From: CAIPBY01 sp041671305
Lineage (GTDB): Bacteria > Patescibacteriota > Patescibacteriia > 2-01-FULL-39-33
Direction: 5' to 3'
Length of the DNA: 32,443 nucleotides
NCBI GenBank assembly: GCA_041671305.1
Contig: JBAZBX010000009.1
Location: 1-32,443 of the forward strand
Each line of letters begins with the position of its first letter. The stretch's first letter is position 1. Shown here in pieces: positions 1 through 7,897 of this stretch. Below the pieces are notes generated by a model. The model made no database searches. It saw only the letters and a list, made by a program, of their open reading frames with translations, and had not been told where the DNA came from. The translations under genes were made by a program, and so were the position numbers.

Positions 1-1
1 T

Positions 2-769
2 GCTTCATCCAAATTATCCGATTACACGATCAAGGCTCCTTTTGATGGAATCGTAACCAATGTAGTTTCTATTTCCGGTTACGATGCTTCGGCCAATACG
101 GTTTTGGCTACGGTTATTACTCCTCAGCAAATCGCTGAAATATCACTCAATGAAGTTGATGCCGCAAATGTAAAAATTGGTCAGAAAGCAACTTTGACTT
201 TTGATGCTGTCAGCGATTTGACCATCACGGGTAGTGTAGCGCAAATAGATACCATAGGTACTGTCAGCCAGGGTGTGGTAAGCTATGGAGCAAAAATCGC
301 CATGGATACTCAAGACGACAAGATCAAGCCCGGAATGAGTGTTTCGGCCAATATTATAATTAATGCCAAAGCGGATGTTTTATTGGTACCGAATTCGGCT
401 GTAAAGGCTTCCGGCAGTTCCAGTTATGTTGAAGTGATAAGCGGAGTGACTTCATCTACTCCTACAGCAGAAGACGGTAGCGTGGCTTCACCTTCTGGAA
501 CAAATAAAGTTACAGTGGAAATTGGATTATCCAATGACACATATACTGAAATTACAAGCGGACTCAAAGAAGGAGATTTGGTAGTAGAAAAAAGTGTTAT
601 CAGTACCGGCGATACGACCAAAACTCAGACCAACAGCCTGATGCAACTTTTCGGCGGTGGCGGTAGAACCAGTAACAATGCCACGAAGAGCAGTGCCAGC
701 GCGAGCAAGAGTACTGGCGGATCCAATGCCTCTAGTGGCAACATGGGAGGCCCGCCTCTAGGAATGTAA
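2..769 (+). CDS. Periplasmic adaptor subunit of a MacAB/HlyD-type exporter (5' end cut by window)
   Basis: The reading frame is open from the first bases of the window, so the N-terminus lies outside it. The visible part begins in the lipoyl/barrel-sandwich domain (APFDGIV, about codons 12-18), continues into a beta-barrel domain (IAEISLNEVDAANVKIGQ) and a membrane-proximal domain, and ends in a Gly/Ser/Asn-rich tail. This order is typical of MacA/HlyD adaptors, which link an inner-membrane ABC permease to the outside. The ATPase and FtsX-like permease follow directly (26 bp, then 9 bp gaps), so it is the first visible gene of an exporter operon. In a presumed monoderm-like CPR cell the adaptor would act outside the membrane without a TolC partner (inference). 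A TTG at 104 is an internal codon, not a start. Confidence 0.88.
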   Translation, partial: ASSKLSDYTIKAPFDGIVTNVVSISGYDASANTVLATVITPQQIAEISLNEVDAANVKIGQKATLTFDAVSDLTITGSVAQIDTIGTVSQGVVSYGAKIAMDTQDDKIKPGMSVSANIIINAKADVLLVPNSAVKASGSSSYVEVISGVTSSTPTAEDGSVASPSGTNKVTVEIGLSNDTYTEITSGLKEGDLVVEKSVISTGDTTKTQTNSLMQLFGGGGRTSNNATKSSASASKSTGGSNASSGNMGGPPLGM

Positions 770-795
770 TCCGAGTTTATTCTTATTTAATTTTC

Positions 796-1500
796 ATGAT
801 TGAAATTAAGGACATCACAAAAATATATAATACCGGAACGGTAGAGTTTTTTGCTCTTCATGGAGTCAGTTTTAAAATTGAAGATGGAGAATTTCTAGCA
901 ATTATGGGTCCGTCTGGATCCGGCAAGTCCACCTTGATGCATATTTTGGGCGCCTTAGATACTCCGAGCGGAGGGACATATTTTCTTGACGGCAAAGATG
1001 TTTCAACATTAAGCGAAGATGAGTTGGCAGATATAAGAAGAGAAAAAATCGGGTTTGTGTTCCAGGCTTTTAATCTTTTGCCTCGGGCAACGGTGCTTCG
1101 TAATGTCATGTTGCCTCTTATGTATGAGGGGATAGACAGAGAGGAAAGAGAAAAAAGAGCCCGAGAGGCGTTGCTCTCCGCTGGATTGGATGAAGAGCAT
1201 TTTGTGCATCTTTCCAATCAATTATCCGGAGGTCAAATTCAGCGCGTAGCCATTGCTAGAGCTTTGGTCAATAATCCATCTTTGATTCTGGCTGATGAAC
1301 CGACAGGAAATTTAGATACGATAACCGGAGAAATAGTTTTGGCCACATTTCAGAGATTAAATAGAGAACAGGGAAAGACGATAATTCTCATTACTCATGA
1401 ACCTGACGTTGCTCAGCATGCCGATAGAATTATTGTGATTAGGGATGGTAAAATTGTGAGTGATGAAAAAAATACCAAGAAGATAATTTTAGAAAAATAA
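796..1500 (+). CDS. ABC transporter ATP-binding protein (MacB/LolD type)
   Basis: The 234-residue protein is a complete ABC ATPase. It has a Walker A GPSGSGKST near residue 38, a Q-loop (FVFQAFNLLP), the signature LSGGQIQRVAIARAL, Walker B LILADEPTGNLD and the H-loop ITHE. The family is the MacB/LolD/FtsE group, which powers FtsX-like permeases rather than substrate-translocating pores. It starts at an ATG 26 bp after the adaptor gene with no clear Shine-Dalgarno site. The permease starts 9 bp downstream, so ATPase and permease are separate proteins, unlike E. coli MacB where they are fused. Likely role: ATP hydrolysis driving export or extraction of a peptide, lipid or glycolipid. The substrate cannot be told from sequence. 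Confidence 0.93.
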   Translation: MIEIKDITKIYNTGTVEFFALHGVSFKIEDGEFLAIMGPSGSGKSTLMHILGALDTPSGGTYFLDGKDVSTLSEDELADIRREKIGFVFQAFNLLPRATVLRNVMLPLMYEGIDREEREKRAREALLSAGLDEEHFVHLSNQLSGGQIQRVAIARALVNNPSLILADEPTGNLDTITGEIVLATFQRLNREQGKTIILITHEPDVAQHADRIIVIRDGKIVSDEKNTKKIILEK

Positions 1501-1509
1501 TTTTTGACC

Positions 1510-2730
1510 ATGAAAGCTATAGATGTTTTAGAGGAAACTTATGCTGCTTTATCTGCCAATAAGGCCAGGTCCGGCTTGACCATGCTTGGTATTGTTATTG
1601 GCATTAGTTCGGTTATCGCCATGCTTGCCATAGGAAACGGGGCGACAAGTTCAATTACTTCCAGTATTCAATCCATAGGATCTAATTTGATTATGGTAAC
1701 TCCGGGAGCCCAACAAGGACCTGGCATGATGGTGAGTTCGGGCAGAGGATCAGCCAAGACTTTAACTTTGGAAGATGCGGAGGCTTTAAAAACGGTTGCA
1801 TCCGTCAAATCGGTAGCTTCGGAAGTAAGTGGTAGATATCAGGTGACTGCCAAAGGACAGAATACCAACACACAAATTGTGGGCACAGTTTCCATATATG
1901 CTGAAGTCAAGAATGTACAAGCAGAGAAGGGCAATTTTATTAGCGACCAAAATGTTACCGCCGCTTCCCGAGTTGCCGTATTGGGACCAACTGTAGCTGA
2001 AGACATATTTGGTACAGGCGTTGATCCCGTTGGCCAAACAGTTCGTATTAATAAGATAGATTTTAAGGTTATCGGGGTTACCAAAAGTAAAGGAAGTTCA
2101 GGCATGAATAATTCAGATGATGTGATCTATGTCCCTATCAGTACCGCGCAAAGAGTATTATCCGGCAACAAATATGTGACTACTATCAATGTGGAAGCGG
2201 AAAGCTCAGACTCCATGACCGCGGTTCAAGAGGCTGTTACCGCTTTGCTTCTCTCTAGACACCATATAACCGATGCTACTAAAGCTGATTTCAGTACCAT
2301 GAATCAAGCCGATATACTTTCTACCATGTCCAGTGTTACCAGCATCTTGAGTCTGCTTCTGGGATCAGTGGCGGGTATTTCTTTGGTAGTCGGAGGCATT
2401 GGGATTATGAATATGATGCTTACAACTGTAACAGAGAGAACCAGAGAAATCGGATTGCGTAAAGCTATTGGCGCCAAAGGCAAGGATATCAGCATCCAGT
2501 TTTTAATTGAAGCCATAACGCTTACTTTTGTCGGCGGTTTCATTGGTATTTTACTGGGTTGGGGGATAGCGGTAGGAATAACTTATTTTAATTTGATTCA
2601 AGCTGAGGTGTCTTTGTCTTCGGTTCTATTGGCTTTCGGCGTTTCGGCCGCAATCGGAGTAGTCTTTGGCTATTATCCGGCACGAAGAGCGGCCAAGCTT
2701 AATCCCATTCAAGCTTTAAGATTTGAATAA
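1510..2730 (+). CDS. FtsX/MacB-like ABC transporter permease
   Basis: The protein of about 406 residues has the MacB_PCD-FtsX layout: an N-terminal membrane helix (LTMLGIVIGISSVIAMLAI), a large extracytoplasmic domain of about 230 residues, then three C-terminal membrane helices around residues 275-395. The coupling segment TERTREIGLRKAIGAKGKDI between the second and third helices is the family hallmark, and the end (YYPARRAAKLNPIQALRFE) is also canonical. It works with the ATPase just upstream and the adaptor at the window start. I chose the ATG at 1510; a TTG six bases earlier in the same frame is possible but less likely. No Shine-Dalgarno site is seen. Confidence 0.93.
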   Translation: MKAIDVLEETYAALSANKARSGLTMLGIVIGISSVIAMLAIGNGATSSITSSIQSIGSNLIMVTPGAQQGPGMMVSSGRGSAKTLTLEDAEALKTVASVKSVASEVSGRYQVTAKGQNTNTQIVGTVSIYAEVKNVQAEKGNFISDQNVTAASRVAVLGPTVAEDIFGTGVDPVGQTVRINKIDFKVIGVTKSKGSSGMNNSDDVIYVPISTAQRVLSGNKYVTTINVEAESSDSMTAVQEAVTALLLSRHHITDATKADFSTMNQADILSTMSSVTSILSLLLGSVAGISLVVGGIGIMNMMLTTVTERTREIGLRKAIGAKGKDISIQFLIEAITLTFVGGFIGILLGWGIAVGITYFNLIQAEVSLSSVLLAFGVSAAIGVVFGYYPARRAAKLNPIQALRFE

Positions 2731-2757
2731 TAATTATTAAATAAAATAATAAAAACT

Positions 2758-3240
2758 ATGGGGAAAATAAAAAAAGTATTGGTACCAATTTTGGTGGTTT
2801 TAATCATAGTGGTAGGAGTTGGGTCGTTTTATGGCGGAATGCTTTATGGTAAAAGCCAGGGCAATCGTCTGGGGCAACAGCGTTTCCCTCAGATGGGTGG
2901 CGGGGCGACTACTGGAATCAACAAAAAAGCCGGCGCTCAAAATATAGGTTTTGTAAACGGTGAAATTTTGTCTAATGATGGGAAGACTATGACGGTAAAA
3001 ATTAACACCGGCGGATCAAAAATTATATTATTATCCGATGCCACGGAAATTGGTAAAATGGCCAGCGGAACAGCCAGCGACTTGATTTCAGGACAAAATG
3101 TTATGGTAAATGGCAAAACCAATACTGATGGCAGTATCACGGCTTCTTCAGTCCAAATAAGGCCAGTAGGCCAAGGTCTTGGCGGGCCTGCGGGTCAAAG
3201 TCCAGATGCAGGAAACCCTCCAGCACAACCAGCTCAATAA
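2758..3240 (+). CDS. Membrane-anchored DUF5666-like protein
   Basis: This 160-residue protein has one N-terminal membrane helix (VLVPILVVLIIVVGVGSFYGG) after a short basic stretch, a Gly/Gln-rich linker, and a small beta-rich domain at about residues 62-140. The pattern in that domain (GEILSNDGKTMTVKI, then LISGQNVMVNGKTNTDGSI and ASSVQIRP) fits the OB-like DUF5666 fold. A Pro/Ala/Gln-rich tail follows. It is probably tethered outside the membrane. It lies 27 bp after the permease and before a strong terminator, so it is the last gene of the exporter operon and may assist the exporter. Its molecular function is unknown. Confidence 0.75.
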   Translation: MGKIKKVLVPILVVLIIVVGVGSFYGGMLYGKSQGNRLGQQRFPQMGGGATTGINKKAGAQNIGFVNGEILSNDGKTMTVKINTGGSKIILLSDATEIGKMASGTASDLISGQNVMVNGKTNTDGSITASSVQIRPVGQGLGGPAGQSPDAGNPPAQPAQ

Positions 3241-3251
3241 AGCATTGAATT

Positions 3252-3287
3252 AATACCACTCCGACGTAATATCGGAGTGGTATTTTG
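3252..3287 (+). terminator. Intrinsic terminator closing the exporter operon
   Basis: A 12-13 bp stem (ATACCACTCCGA paired with TCGGAGTGGTAT) encloses a 7-base loop and runs into T residues. It begins 12 bp after the stop of the DUF5666-like gene and separates it from the tsaD promoter. Confidence 0.9.
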
Positions 3288-3292
3288 TCTAG

Positions 3293-3320
3293 TTTACAAT
3301 CGCCATTTTTCTGTTATAAT
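3293..3320 (+). promoter_or_regulatory. Promoter of tsaD, predicted to give a leaderless or nearly leaderless mRNA
   Basis: A -35 box TTTACA (3293-3298), a 16 bp spacer and a perfect -10 box TATAAT (3315-3320) lie directly after the upstream terminator. The predicted start of transcription, about 7 bp after the -10, falls within a few bases of the tsaD ATG at 3330. Confidence 0.75.
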
Positions 3321-3329
3321 AGAATAACT

Positions 3330-4358
3330 ATGATAATTTTAGCCATTGAAACATCCTGTGATGAAACTTCGGCTTCGGTGCTTAAAGCCACTGGAGGAAA
3401 GTTAGAATTGCTGTCTAATGTGGTTTCTTCGCAAATAGATATTCATAAACAATACGGGGGCGTGGTTCCTGAGGTGGCTGCGCGTCATCATGTTCAGAAT
3501 ATTAATCCAGTTATTGTGAAAGCTTTGGAGGTGGCCAAAATCAAACCTCAGAAATTGGATTATCTGGCGGTGGTTTCCGGTCCCGGATTAGTCACTTCTT
3601 TGATCGTGGGTGTAGAATCAGCCAAAGCGCTTAGTGTGGCTTGGAAAAAGCCCCTGATAAATGTAAATCACATGTATTCTCATATTGCGGGAAATTTTTT
3701 GAATAAAATTAAATTCCCTGCTATTTGTCTGGTGGTTTCCGGCGGGCATACTGAATTGGTTTTACTGAAAAGTTATAATCAATTCAAAAAAATAGGACAG
3801 ACAGTTGATGATGCAGCGGGCGAAGCTTTTGATAAGGTCGCAAAACTTCTGGGTCTGGGTTATCCCGGAGGACCCATAGTTTCGGCTGAAGCCGAAAAAT
3901 TATCAATTATCAATTATCAATTATCAATTAAATTACCTCGACCTCTTTTAAATTCAGGAGATTTCAATTTTAGTTTTTCTGGGCTGAAAACGGCGGTACT
4001 TTATACTGTTCAAAAAATGAAGGAAAAAGAATTAGAGCAAAGAATTCCAGAACTTTGTTTTGAATTCCAGCAAGCGGCTGTTGACGTTTTGGTTGCTAAA
4101 ACCATAAAGGCAGCTCAAAAGTATAGAGTCAAAACAATTTTAATAGCCGGAGGCGTGGCCGCCAATAAGCATTTGAGAGAAGCACTTAGAATGTCCGCCG
4201 AAGAGAATAACTTGAAATTTTTTGTGCCGGAATTTAAATTATGTACGGATAACGCTGCTATGGTAGCTATTGCCGGGTATTATCTGGCCCAGAAAAAAAA
4301 GCCATCCCAAGATGATTGGAAGAAGATAAAAGTTAATCCAAATTGGGAACTTAAATAG
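3330..4358 (+). CDS. tsaD: tRNA N6-adenosine threonylcarbamoyltransferase TsaD
   Basis: TsaD transfers the threonylcarbamoyl group to A37 of ANN-decoding tRNAs. The 342-residue protein starts with the family's IETSCDETSA. It has the metal-binding HxxxH (His114 and His118 in NHMYSH), SGGHTEL near residue 138, DDAAGEAFDKVAKLLGLGYPGG, the AGGVAAN nucleotide loop and CTDNAAM near the end. I chose the ATG at 3330 because homology begins there; an upstream in-frame TTG at 3285 would overlap the terminator and precede the promoter. tsaE follows 69 bp downstream, while tsaB is absent from the window. A heptanucleotide tandem repeat inserts KLSIINYQLSIKL just before the PRPLL segment, at a loop that varies in length in the family. 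Confidence 0.97.
   Translation: MIILAIETSCDETSASVLKATGGKLELLSNVVSSQIDIHKQYGGVVPEVAARHHVQNINPVIVKALEVAKIKPQKLDYLAVVSGPGLVTSLIVGVESAKALSVAWKKPLINVNHMYSHIAGNFLNKIKFPAICLVVSGGHTELVLLKSYNQFKKIGQTVDDAAGEAFDKVAKLLGLGYPGGPIVSAEAEKLSIINYQLSIKLPRPLLNSGDFNFSFSGLKTAVLYTVQKMKEKELEQRIPELCFEFQQAAVDVLVAKTIKAAQKYRVKTILIAGGVAANKHLREALRMSAEENNLKFFVPEFKLCTDNAAMVAIAGYYLAQKKKPSQDDWKKIKVNPNWELK
3900..3927 (+). repeat. Four tandem copies of TTATCAA inside tsaD
   Basis: The 7-base unit TTATCAA occurs four times without interruption and then degrades into TTAAATTA. The unit is not a multiple of three, so gain or loss of one copy would shift the tsaD reading frame. The encoded stretch is in a surface-loop position just before the conserved PRPLL. 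Confidence 0.9.
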
Positions 4359-4427
4359 AATTTTCAATTTATAATTTTCAATTTTCAAACAATTTTCAAT
4401 GATTAAATTTTAAAATGGAAATCTATT
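4359..4427 (+). repeat. AT-rich tsaD-tsaE spacer with repeated aattttcaa units
   Basis: The spacer carries several copies of TTTTCAA (for example near 4363, 4375, 4381 and 4393), a simple degenerate direct repeat. No promoter box or Shine-Dalgarno site is obvious before the tsaE ATG. Confidence 0.6.
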
Positions 4428-4853
4428 ATGAAGGTAATTACCAAATCAGAAAAGGACACGTTTGAACTAGCCCAAAAGTTCGCCGGTAAATTAGCAGGTG
4501 GCGAGGTTTTGTGTCTGATTGGAGATTTGGGAGCAGGAAAGACGGCTTTTATCAAAGGCTTGGCCAAGGGGCTGAATGTAAAAAATATTATCACGAGTCC
4601 GACTTTTGTTTTGCTCAAACCATATCTTGCTAAATTAAAAAATATCTATAAATTAGTTCATATTGACGCTTACCGTTTGGATAGCGGTGCGGAATTGGAT
4701 TATATCGGAGCGGAAGAATATTTTAAGGATGAAAATTGCGTTACGGTGATTGAATGGGCGGATAAAGTCCGAGATGTTTGGCCGAAAAAGGCGATACAGA
4801 TAAAATTTAAAATTTTGAAAGGCGATAAAAGAGAAATAAATATTTTTAATTAA
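4428..4853 (+). CDS. tsaE: tRNA threonylcarbamoyladenosine biosynthesis ATPase TsaE
   Basis: This is a small P-loop ATPase of 141 residues with Walker A GDLGAGKT near residue 35, the SPTFVLL segment, HIDAYRL and VIEWADKV, the standard TsaE motif series. TsaE binds the TsaB-TsaD complex and its ATPase activity resets the t6A synthase. It lies downstream of tsaD in the same direction, which supports a shared function. The spacer between them contains repeat sequence and little sign of a separate promoter, so co-transcription is likely. A bidirectional terminator follows 19 bp after the stop. Confidence 0.95.
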   Translation: MKVITKSEKDTFELAQKFAGKLAGGEVLCLIGDLGAGKTAFIKGLAKGLNVKNIITSPTFVLLKPYLAKLKNIYKLVHIDAYRLDSGAELDYIGAEEYFKDENCVTVIEWADKVRDVWPKKAIQIKFKILKGDKREINIFN

Positions 4854-4872
4854 GAATTGGCAGTTAAGAATT

Positions 4873-4902
4873 AAAAAATATCAGCTAATGCTGATATTTT
4901 TT
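4873..4902. terminator. Bidirectional terminator between tsaE and pilB
   Basis: An A-rich arm ending in TATCAGC pairs with GCTGATA around a TAAT loop and is followed by a T run. A and T tracts flank both sides, so it can serve tsaE (plus) and pilB (minus), which converge here. Confidence 0.85.
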
Positions 4903-4931
4903 TAAAATAAGATATCTTTTCTAATTTTTAA

Positions 4932-6635
4932 TTATTCTGCCACTCTGAATACTTCTTTGATAGAGGTAAGTCCATCCAAGGCTTTGAGAATTCCGTCTTG
5001 TGCCATGGTTATGATGCCATCTTCAAAAGCCATTTTTTTGATGTCATATTCGGAGACATTGCCCATGGTCATGGTTTGTTTCATTTTTTCATTTATAGGC
5101 ATGATTTCAAAGATGCCAATTCTGCCTTTGTAGCCAATGCCTTGGCACTCGTCGCATCCGGCGCCCATGTAAAATTTCATGTTATCCATATCTGGCATAT
5201 AACCGCTATTCGGTGGCAGGGATTCTAAAAGTTTTTTCACTTTTTCCATCTCATCTGCTTCAAGCTGGATTTCTTTTTTACAGCTCTCGCATATTTTTCT
5301 GACTAATCTTTGGCCGATGGAAACATTGAGAGCGGGAGCGAGCAAGAACGGCTTAGCGCCCATGGATAAGAACCTAGGAATAGCGCCAAAAGCATCATTG
5401 GTATGAATGGTAGAAAGCACAAGGTGGCCAGTTAGAGCCGCCTGGATGGCAATTTCAGCCGTTTCCAGGTCTCTAATCTCGCCGACCATGACAATATCCG
5501 GATCTTGTCGGACTATTGACCTAAGTCCTTTGGCAAAGGTATATTGGTCGTTGGTTTGGCTTTGGTTGATTCCTTTGAGTTCGTATTCAATAGGATCTTC
5601 AATGGTAATAATTTTAATCTGCGGATTATTGAGTCGTCGGAGTATGGCATAAAGAGAAGTAGTTTTTCCTGACCCGGTTGGTCCGGTGGTCACAATCATA
5701 CCATTGGGTCTGGCAATTTCTTTGGCGAGTATTTCCATGGCTTGTCCGCGGATACCTAATTCTTCAAAAGTAAGTCCGGCGAAGGAAGCGCGAAGAAGTC
5801 TCATAACCACGCTTTCGCCAAAAGCGGTTGGCAGGCAGGAAACTCTGACATCAATGCGGTCATCTTTCATATAAATAGAAAACCTGCCGTCTTGTGGCCG
5901 GTCACTGATATTAATTTTCAGTTTAGAAAGTTGCTTGATTCTGGAGATAACCCTAGACCAATTAGTTTTGTCCATGCTGGCCACATCATTTAGTACGCCA
6001 TCAATACGATATCTGACTTTGATGTCGCTTTCTTCGCCTTCAATATGAATATCGGAGGCGCGTGATTTGATGGCGGCAGCAATAATTACGGTGACCATTT
6101 CCGTAACGTTGGCTTTTTTTAGTAATTCATCCAGCTGGTGGAAGTTTTTTATGTCATTTTCTAATCTGTTTAAATCTTCCTCTTTTATCTCCACTCCGCC
6201 GACAAATTTTCTAACTTTGGGCAGGCTGTCATATAATTTGGATGCTTGTGTAAAGCTATTTTTGGAAATTAAATAAGTAGAGACATTGGAAAAATATTTT
6301 TCTTTAATTTCTTGCTCTATCTTTTTGACTTCATCAGAGTAGGCGAGTGTTCCCAGTCTAATGTCTTTGCCGGTGTTGAGAAAACAGATAACCTCTAATT
6401 TTTTGGATATGTCCCTGTCAATCAAAGAAAGAGCATCTGGACTTATGGGAAAGCCGACAAGATTAATATAGGGCAAACCGGAAATTTGCGCTTGGGCTTC
6501 CGTCTCTTGCTCTTTTTCTTTGAGATTTATCTCTTGCATCTTCTGTTTCAGCTTTGATTGAGTCGATTCTTCATCCTGATTGGATTTGCTGTTTGGCAAA
6601 AGATCTTCCAGTGATGTTCCTAGATCATTAGACAT
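4932..6635 (-). CDS. pilB: Type IV pilus assembly / type II secretion ATPase PilB (GspE family)
   Basis: The 567-residue cytoplasmic ATPase powers pilus extension. After a charged, Gln/Glu-rich N-terminus of about 50 residues there is a short MshEN-like region, then the GspE core: SRASDIHIE (about 190-199), RYRIDG, the Walker A GPTGSGKTT at about 318-326, the Asp box (ITIEDPIEY), Walker B with VMVGEIRD at about 383-391 and the His box (LSTIHTNDA). A four-cysteine zinc module (CESCKKE and GCDECQGIGYKGR, about 450-505) is typical of PilB/GspE and absent from the retraction ATPase PilT. No other pilus genes are in the window. It has its own promoter at 6670-6698 and starts at an ATG without a Shine-Dalgarno site. 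Confidence 0.94.
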   Translation of the reverse strand: MSNDLGTSLEDLLPNSKSNQDEESTQSKLKQKMQEINLKEKEQETEAQAQISGLPYINLVGFPISPDALSLIDRDISKKLEVICFLNTGKDIRLGTLAYSDEVKKIEQEIKEKYFSNVSTYLISKNSFTQASKLYDSLPKVRKFVGGVEIKEEDLNRLENDIKNFHQLDELLKKANVTEMVTVIIAAAIKSRASDIHIEGEESDIKVRYRIDGVLNDVASMDKTNWSRVISRIKQLSKLKINISDRPQDGRFSIYMKDDRIDVRVSCLPTAFGESVVMRLLRASFAGLTFEELGIRGQAMEILAKEIARPNGMIVTTGPTGSGKTTSLYAILRRLNNPQIKIITIEDPIEYELKGINQSQTNDQYTFAKGLRSIVRQDPDIVMVGEIRDLETAEIAIQAALTGHLVLSTIHTNDAFGAIPRFLSMGAKPFLLAPALNVSIGQRLVRKICESCKKEIQLEADEMEKVKKLLESLPPNSGYMPDMDNMKFYMGAGCDECQGIGYKGRIGIFEIMPINEKMKQTMTMGNVSEYDIKKMAFEDGIITMAQDGILKALDGLTSIKEVFRVAE

Positions 6636-6669
6636 TAATTTTTGTTAATAATTAATTTACTCTATCTAT

Positions 6670-6698
6670 ATTATATTGAGAAAATGGCATTTTTACAA
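6670..6698 (-). promoter_or_regulatory. Promoter of pilB
   Basis: On the minus strand TTGTAA, a 17 bp spacer and TATAAT lie about 35 bp before the pilB ATG, just after the terminator of the upstream gene. Confidence 0.7.
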
Positions 6699-6700
6699 GT

Positions 6701-6728
6701 AAAAAATCCCGCCTTAAGCGGGATTTTT
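6701..6728 (-). terminator. Intrinsic terminator after the polytopic membrane protein gene
   Basis: AAAAATCCCGC and GCGGGATTTTT form an 11 bp stem with a 5-base loop. On the minus strand it ends in a U run and sits 10 bp after the stop at 6739. Confidence 0.88.
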
Positions 6729-6738
6729 GGACAAAGTG

Positions 6739-7773
6739 TTATTTTTTGGCAAATATGGCAGGAATATTCTGTAATTGCTGGACGGTACGCTCTATTTTGC
6801 TTGATTCTTCTCCAGAATTAATCCTCATAAATAAAGCGGTCCAAGAGGCCCATTGGAAAGTTGTCACAAAAGCGGCGATGAAGAAAATAATTAATACCAT
6901 GAGGATGAAGCAAATTATGGCAATCAGGTAGGAAACGAAGATCGGCAAGAAAGAGAAATATAAAGGCACAATCACTAGAGGAATTGCTGAGAGAGTGGTA
7001 GAGCAGAGCAAACTGATAAATCCGGATACAATATAGACCAGAAAAAGGACGAAAGCCATTTCCAGGGAGATAATCCAATTTTTGATAAATAACTGATAAG
7101 CGGATTTCAGCGATGCTATGATTTTGCCGTTAGTCAGCAAAATATAAAATATTTGATATTTAATAATAAAGGAAATAATTAATACCACAAATACAAATAG
7201 TATGAAGGAAAGATAATAAATTATTGTGAGCATTATTCCGCCGCCGCTAGTTAAGATCAGCTCTTGTCCTAGGATGAAAAACAGAGCAAAAAGGATAATT
7301 TTTAGGACAACATCCATTCCCAAGACTGGCCAGAATTTTTTGACGCCGAAATCAATACCTTCATTTATGGTTGGTTTTTTGTTTTTAATGATTAAAGAAA
7401 TGTTTCTGATGATGCCGATTTGGGAAGTGACTGCAATCCAAGCAAAAAATAGCCCGACAGTGATGGTAATAATTAGAAGCAATAATGCAATGATACTGGG
7501 AATAGGATATTTGATAATAGATTGCCACATATTGATCCAAAAGTTTCCGCCAACAGACAGAGCTGAATCTATTCCGGTTTTCATGCTTTCTGTTATTATA
7601 GTTATAAATCCTCCCTGATTGGTCGGATCGTAAATGGCTCTGGAAATAATTTCATATTCTCCGCCACTACTGATAATCGTAGCGAACAGTCCGAAAAACC
7701 ATAAGCTTTTGTAGCGTCTGGAGATGTCCCAAGCTTTTTTTAAGATTGGGCGATATAGAGACATATCGGCCAT
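6739..7773 (-). CDS. Polytopic membrane protein of unknown function
   Basis: The 344-residue protein has about six strongly hydrophobic segments (for example IPSIIALLLLIITITVGLFF, FALFFILGQELIL, FIIKYQIFYILL and a C-terminal IAIICFILMVLIIFFIAAF) joined by short polar loops. The N-terminal pattern (Lys/Arg-rich start, then SLWFFGLFATI) and the repeated AYQLFIKNW-type amphipathic segments recall DUF975 / glycerophosphodiesterase-membrane-domain-like proteins common in CPR genomes, but I see no catalytic motif. It is monocistronic, with an extended -10 promoter upstream and a terminator downstream. The function is unknown and the family resemblance is only an impression. Confidence 0.75.
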   Translation of the reverse strand: MADMSLYRPILKKAWDISRRYKSLWFFGLFATIISSGGEYEIISRAIYDPTNQGGFITIITESMKTGIDSALSVGGNFWINMWQSIIKYPIPSIIALLLLIITITVGLFFAWIAVTSQIGIIRNISLIIKNKKPTINEGIDFGVKKFWPVLGMDVVLKIILFALFFILGQELILTSGGGIMLTIIYYLSFILFVFVVLIISFIIKYQIFYILLTNGKIIASLKSAYQLFIKNWIISLEMAFVLFLVYIVSGFISLLCSTTLSAIPLVIVPLYFSFLPIFVSYLIAIICFILMVLIIFFIAAFVTTFQWASWTALFMRINSGEESSKIERTVQQLQNIPAIFAKK

Positions 7774-7805
7774 ATTTTTATAAATTAGTTTTTTAATTTA
7801 AGTTA

Positions 7806-7814
7806 ATTATAACA
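7806..7814 (-). promoter_or_regulatory. Extended -10 promoter of the membrane protein gene
   Basis: On the minus strand the sequence reads TGTTATAAT, a perfect extended -10 element, about 33 bp before the ATG at 7773. No convincing -35 box is present. Confidence 0.6.
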
Positions 7815-7852
7815 TAAATTAGGAAAACAAGAAAATATTTAATAATGAAAAT

Positions 7853-7884
7853 AAAAAAACAAGAGACCATTTTGGCCTCTTGTC
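7853..7884 (-). terminator. Intrinsic terminator of ftsH
   Basis: ACAAGAGACC and GGCCTCTTGT form a 10 bp stem with one mismatch. It is followed by a U run on the minus strand and lies 14 bp after the ftsH stop. Confidence 0.82.
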
Positions 7885-7897
7885 TAAAAAATCTAAT

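Noticed and set aside
3285..3329. Longer tsaD start at TTG 3285
   Set aside because: It would begin inside the upstream terminator and before the promoter; homology starts at the ATG at 3330.
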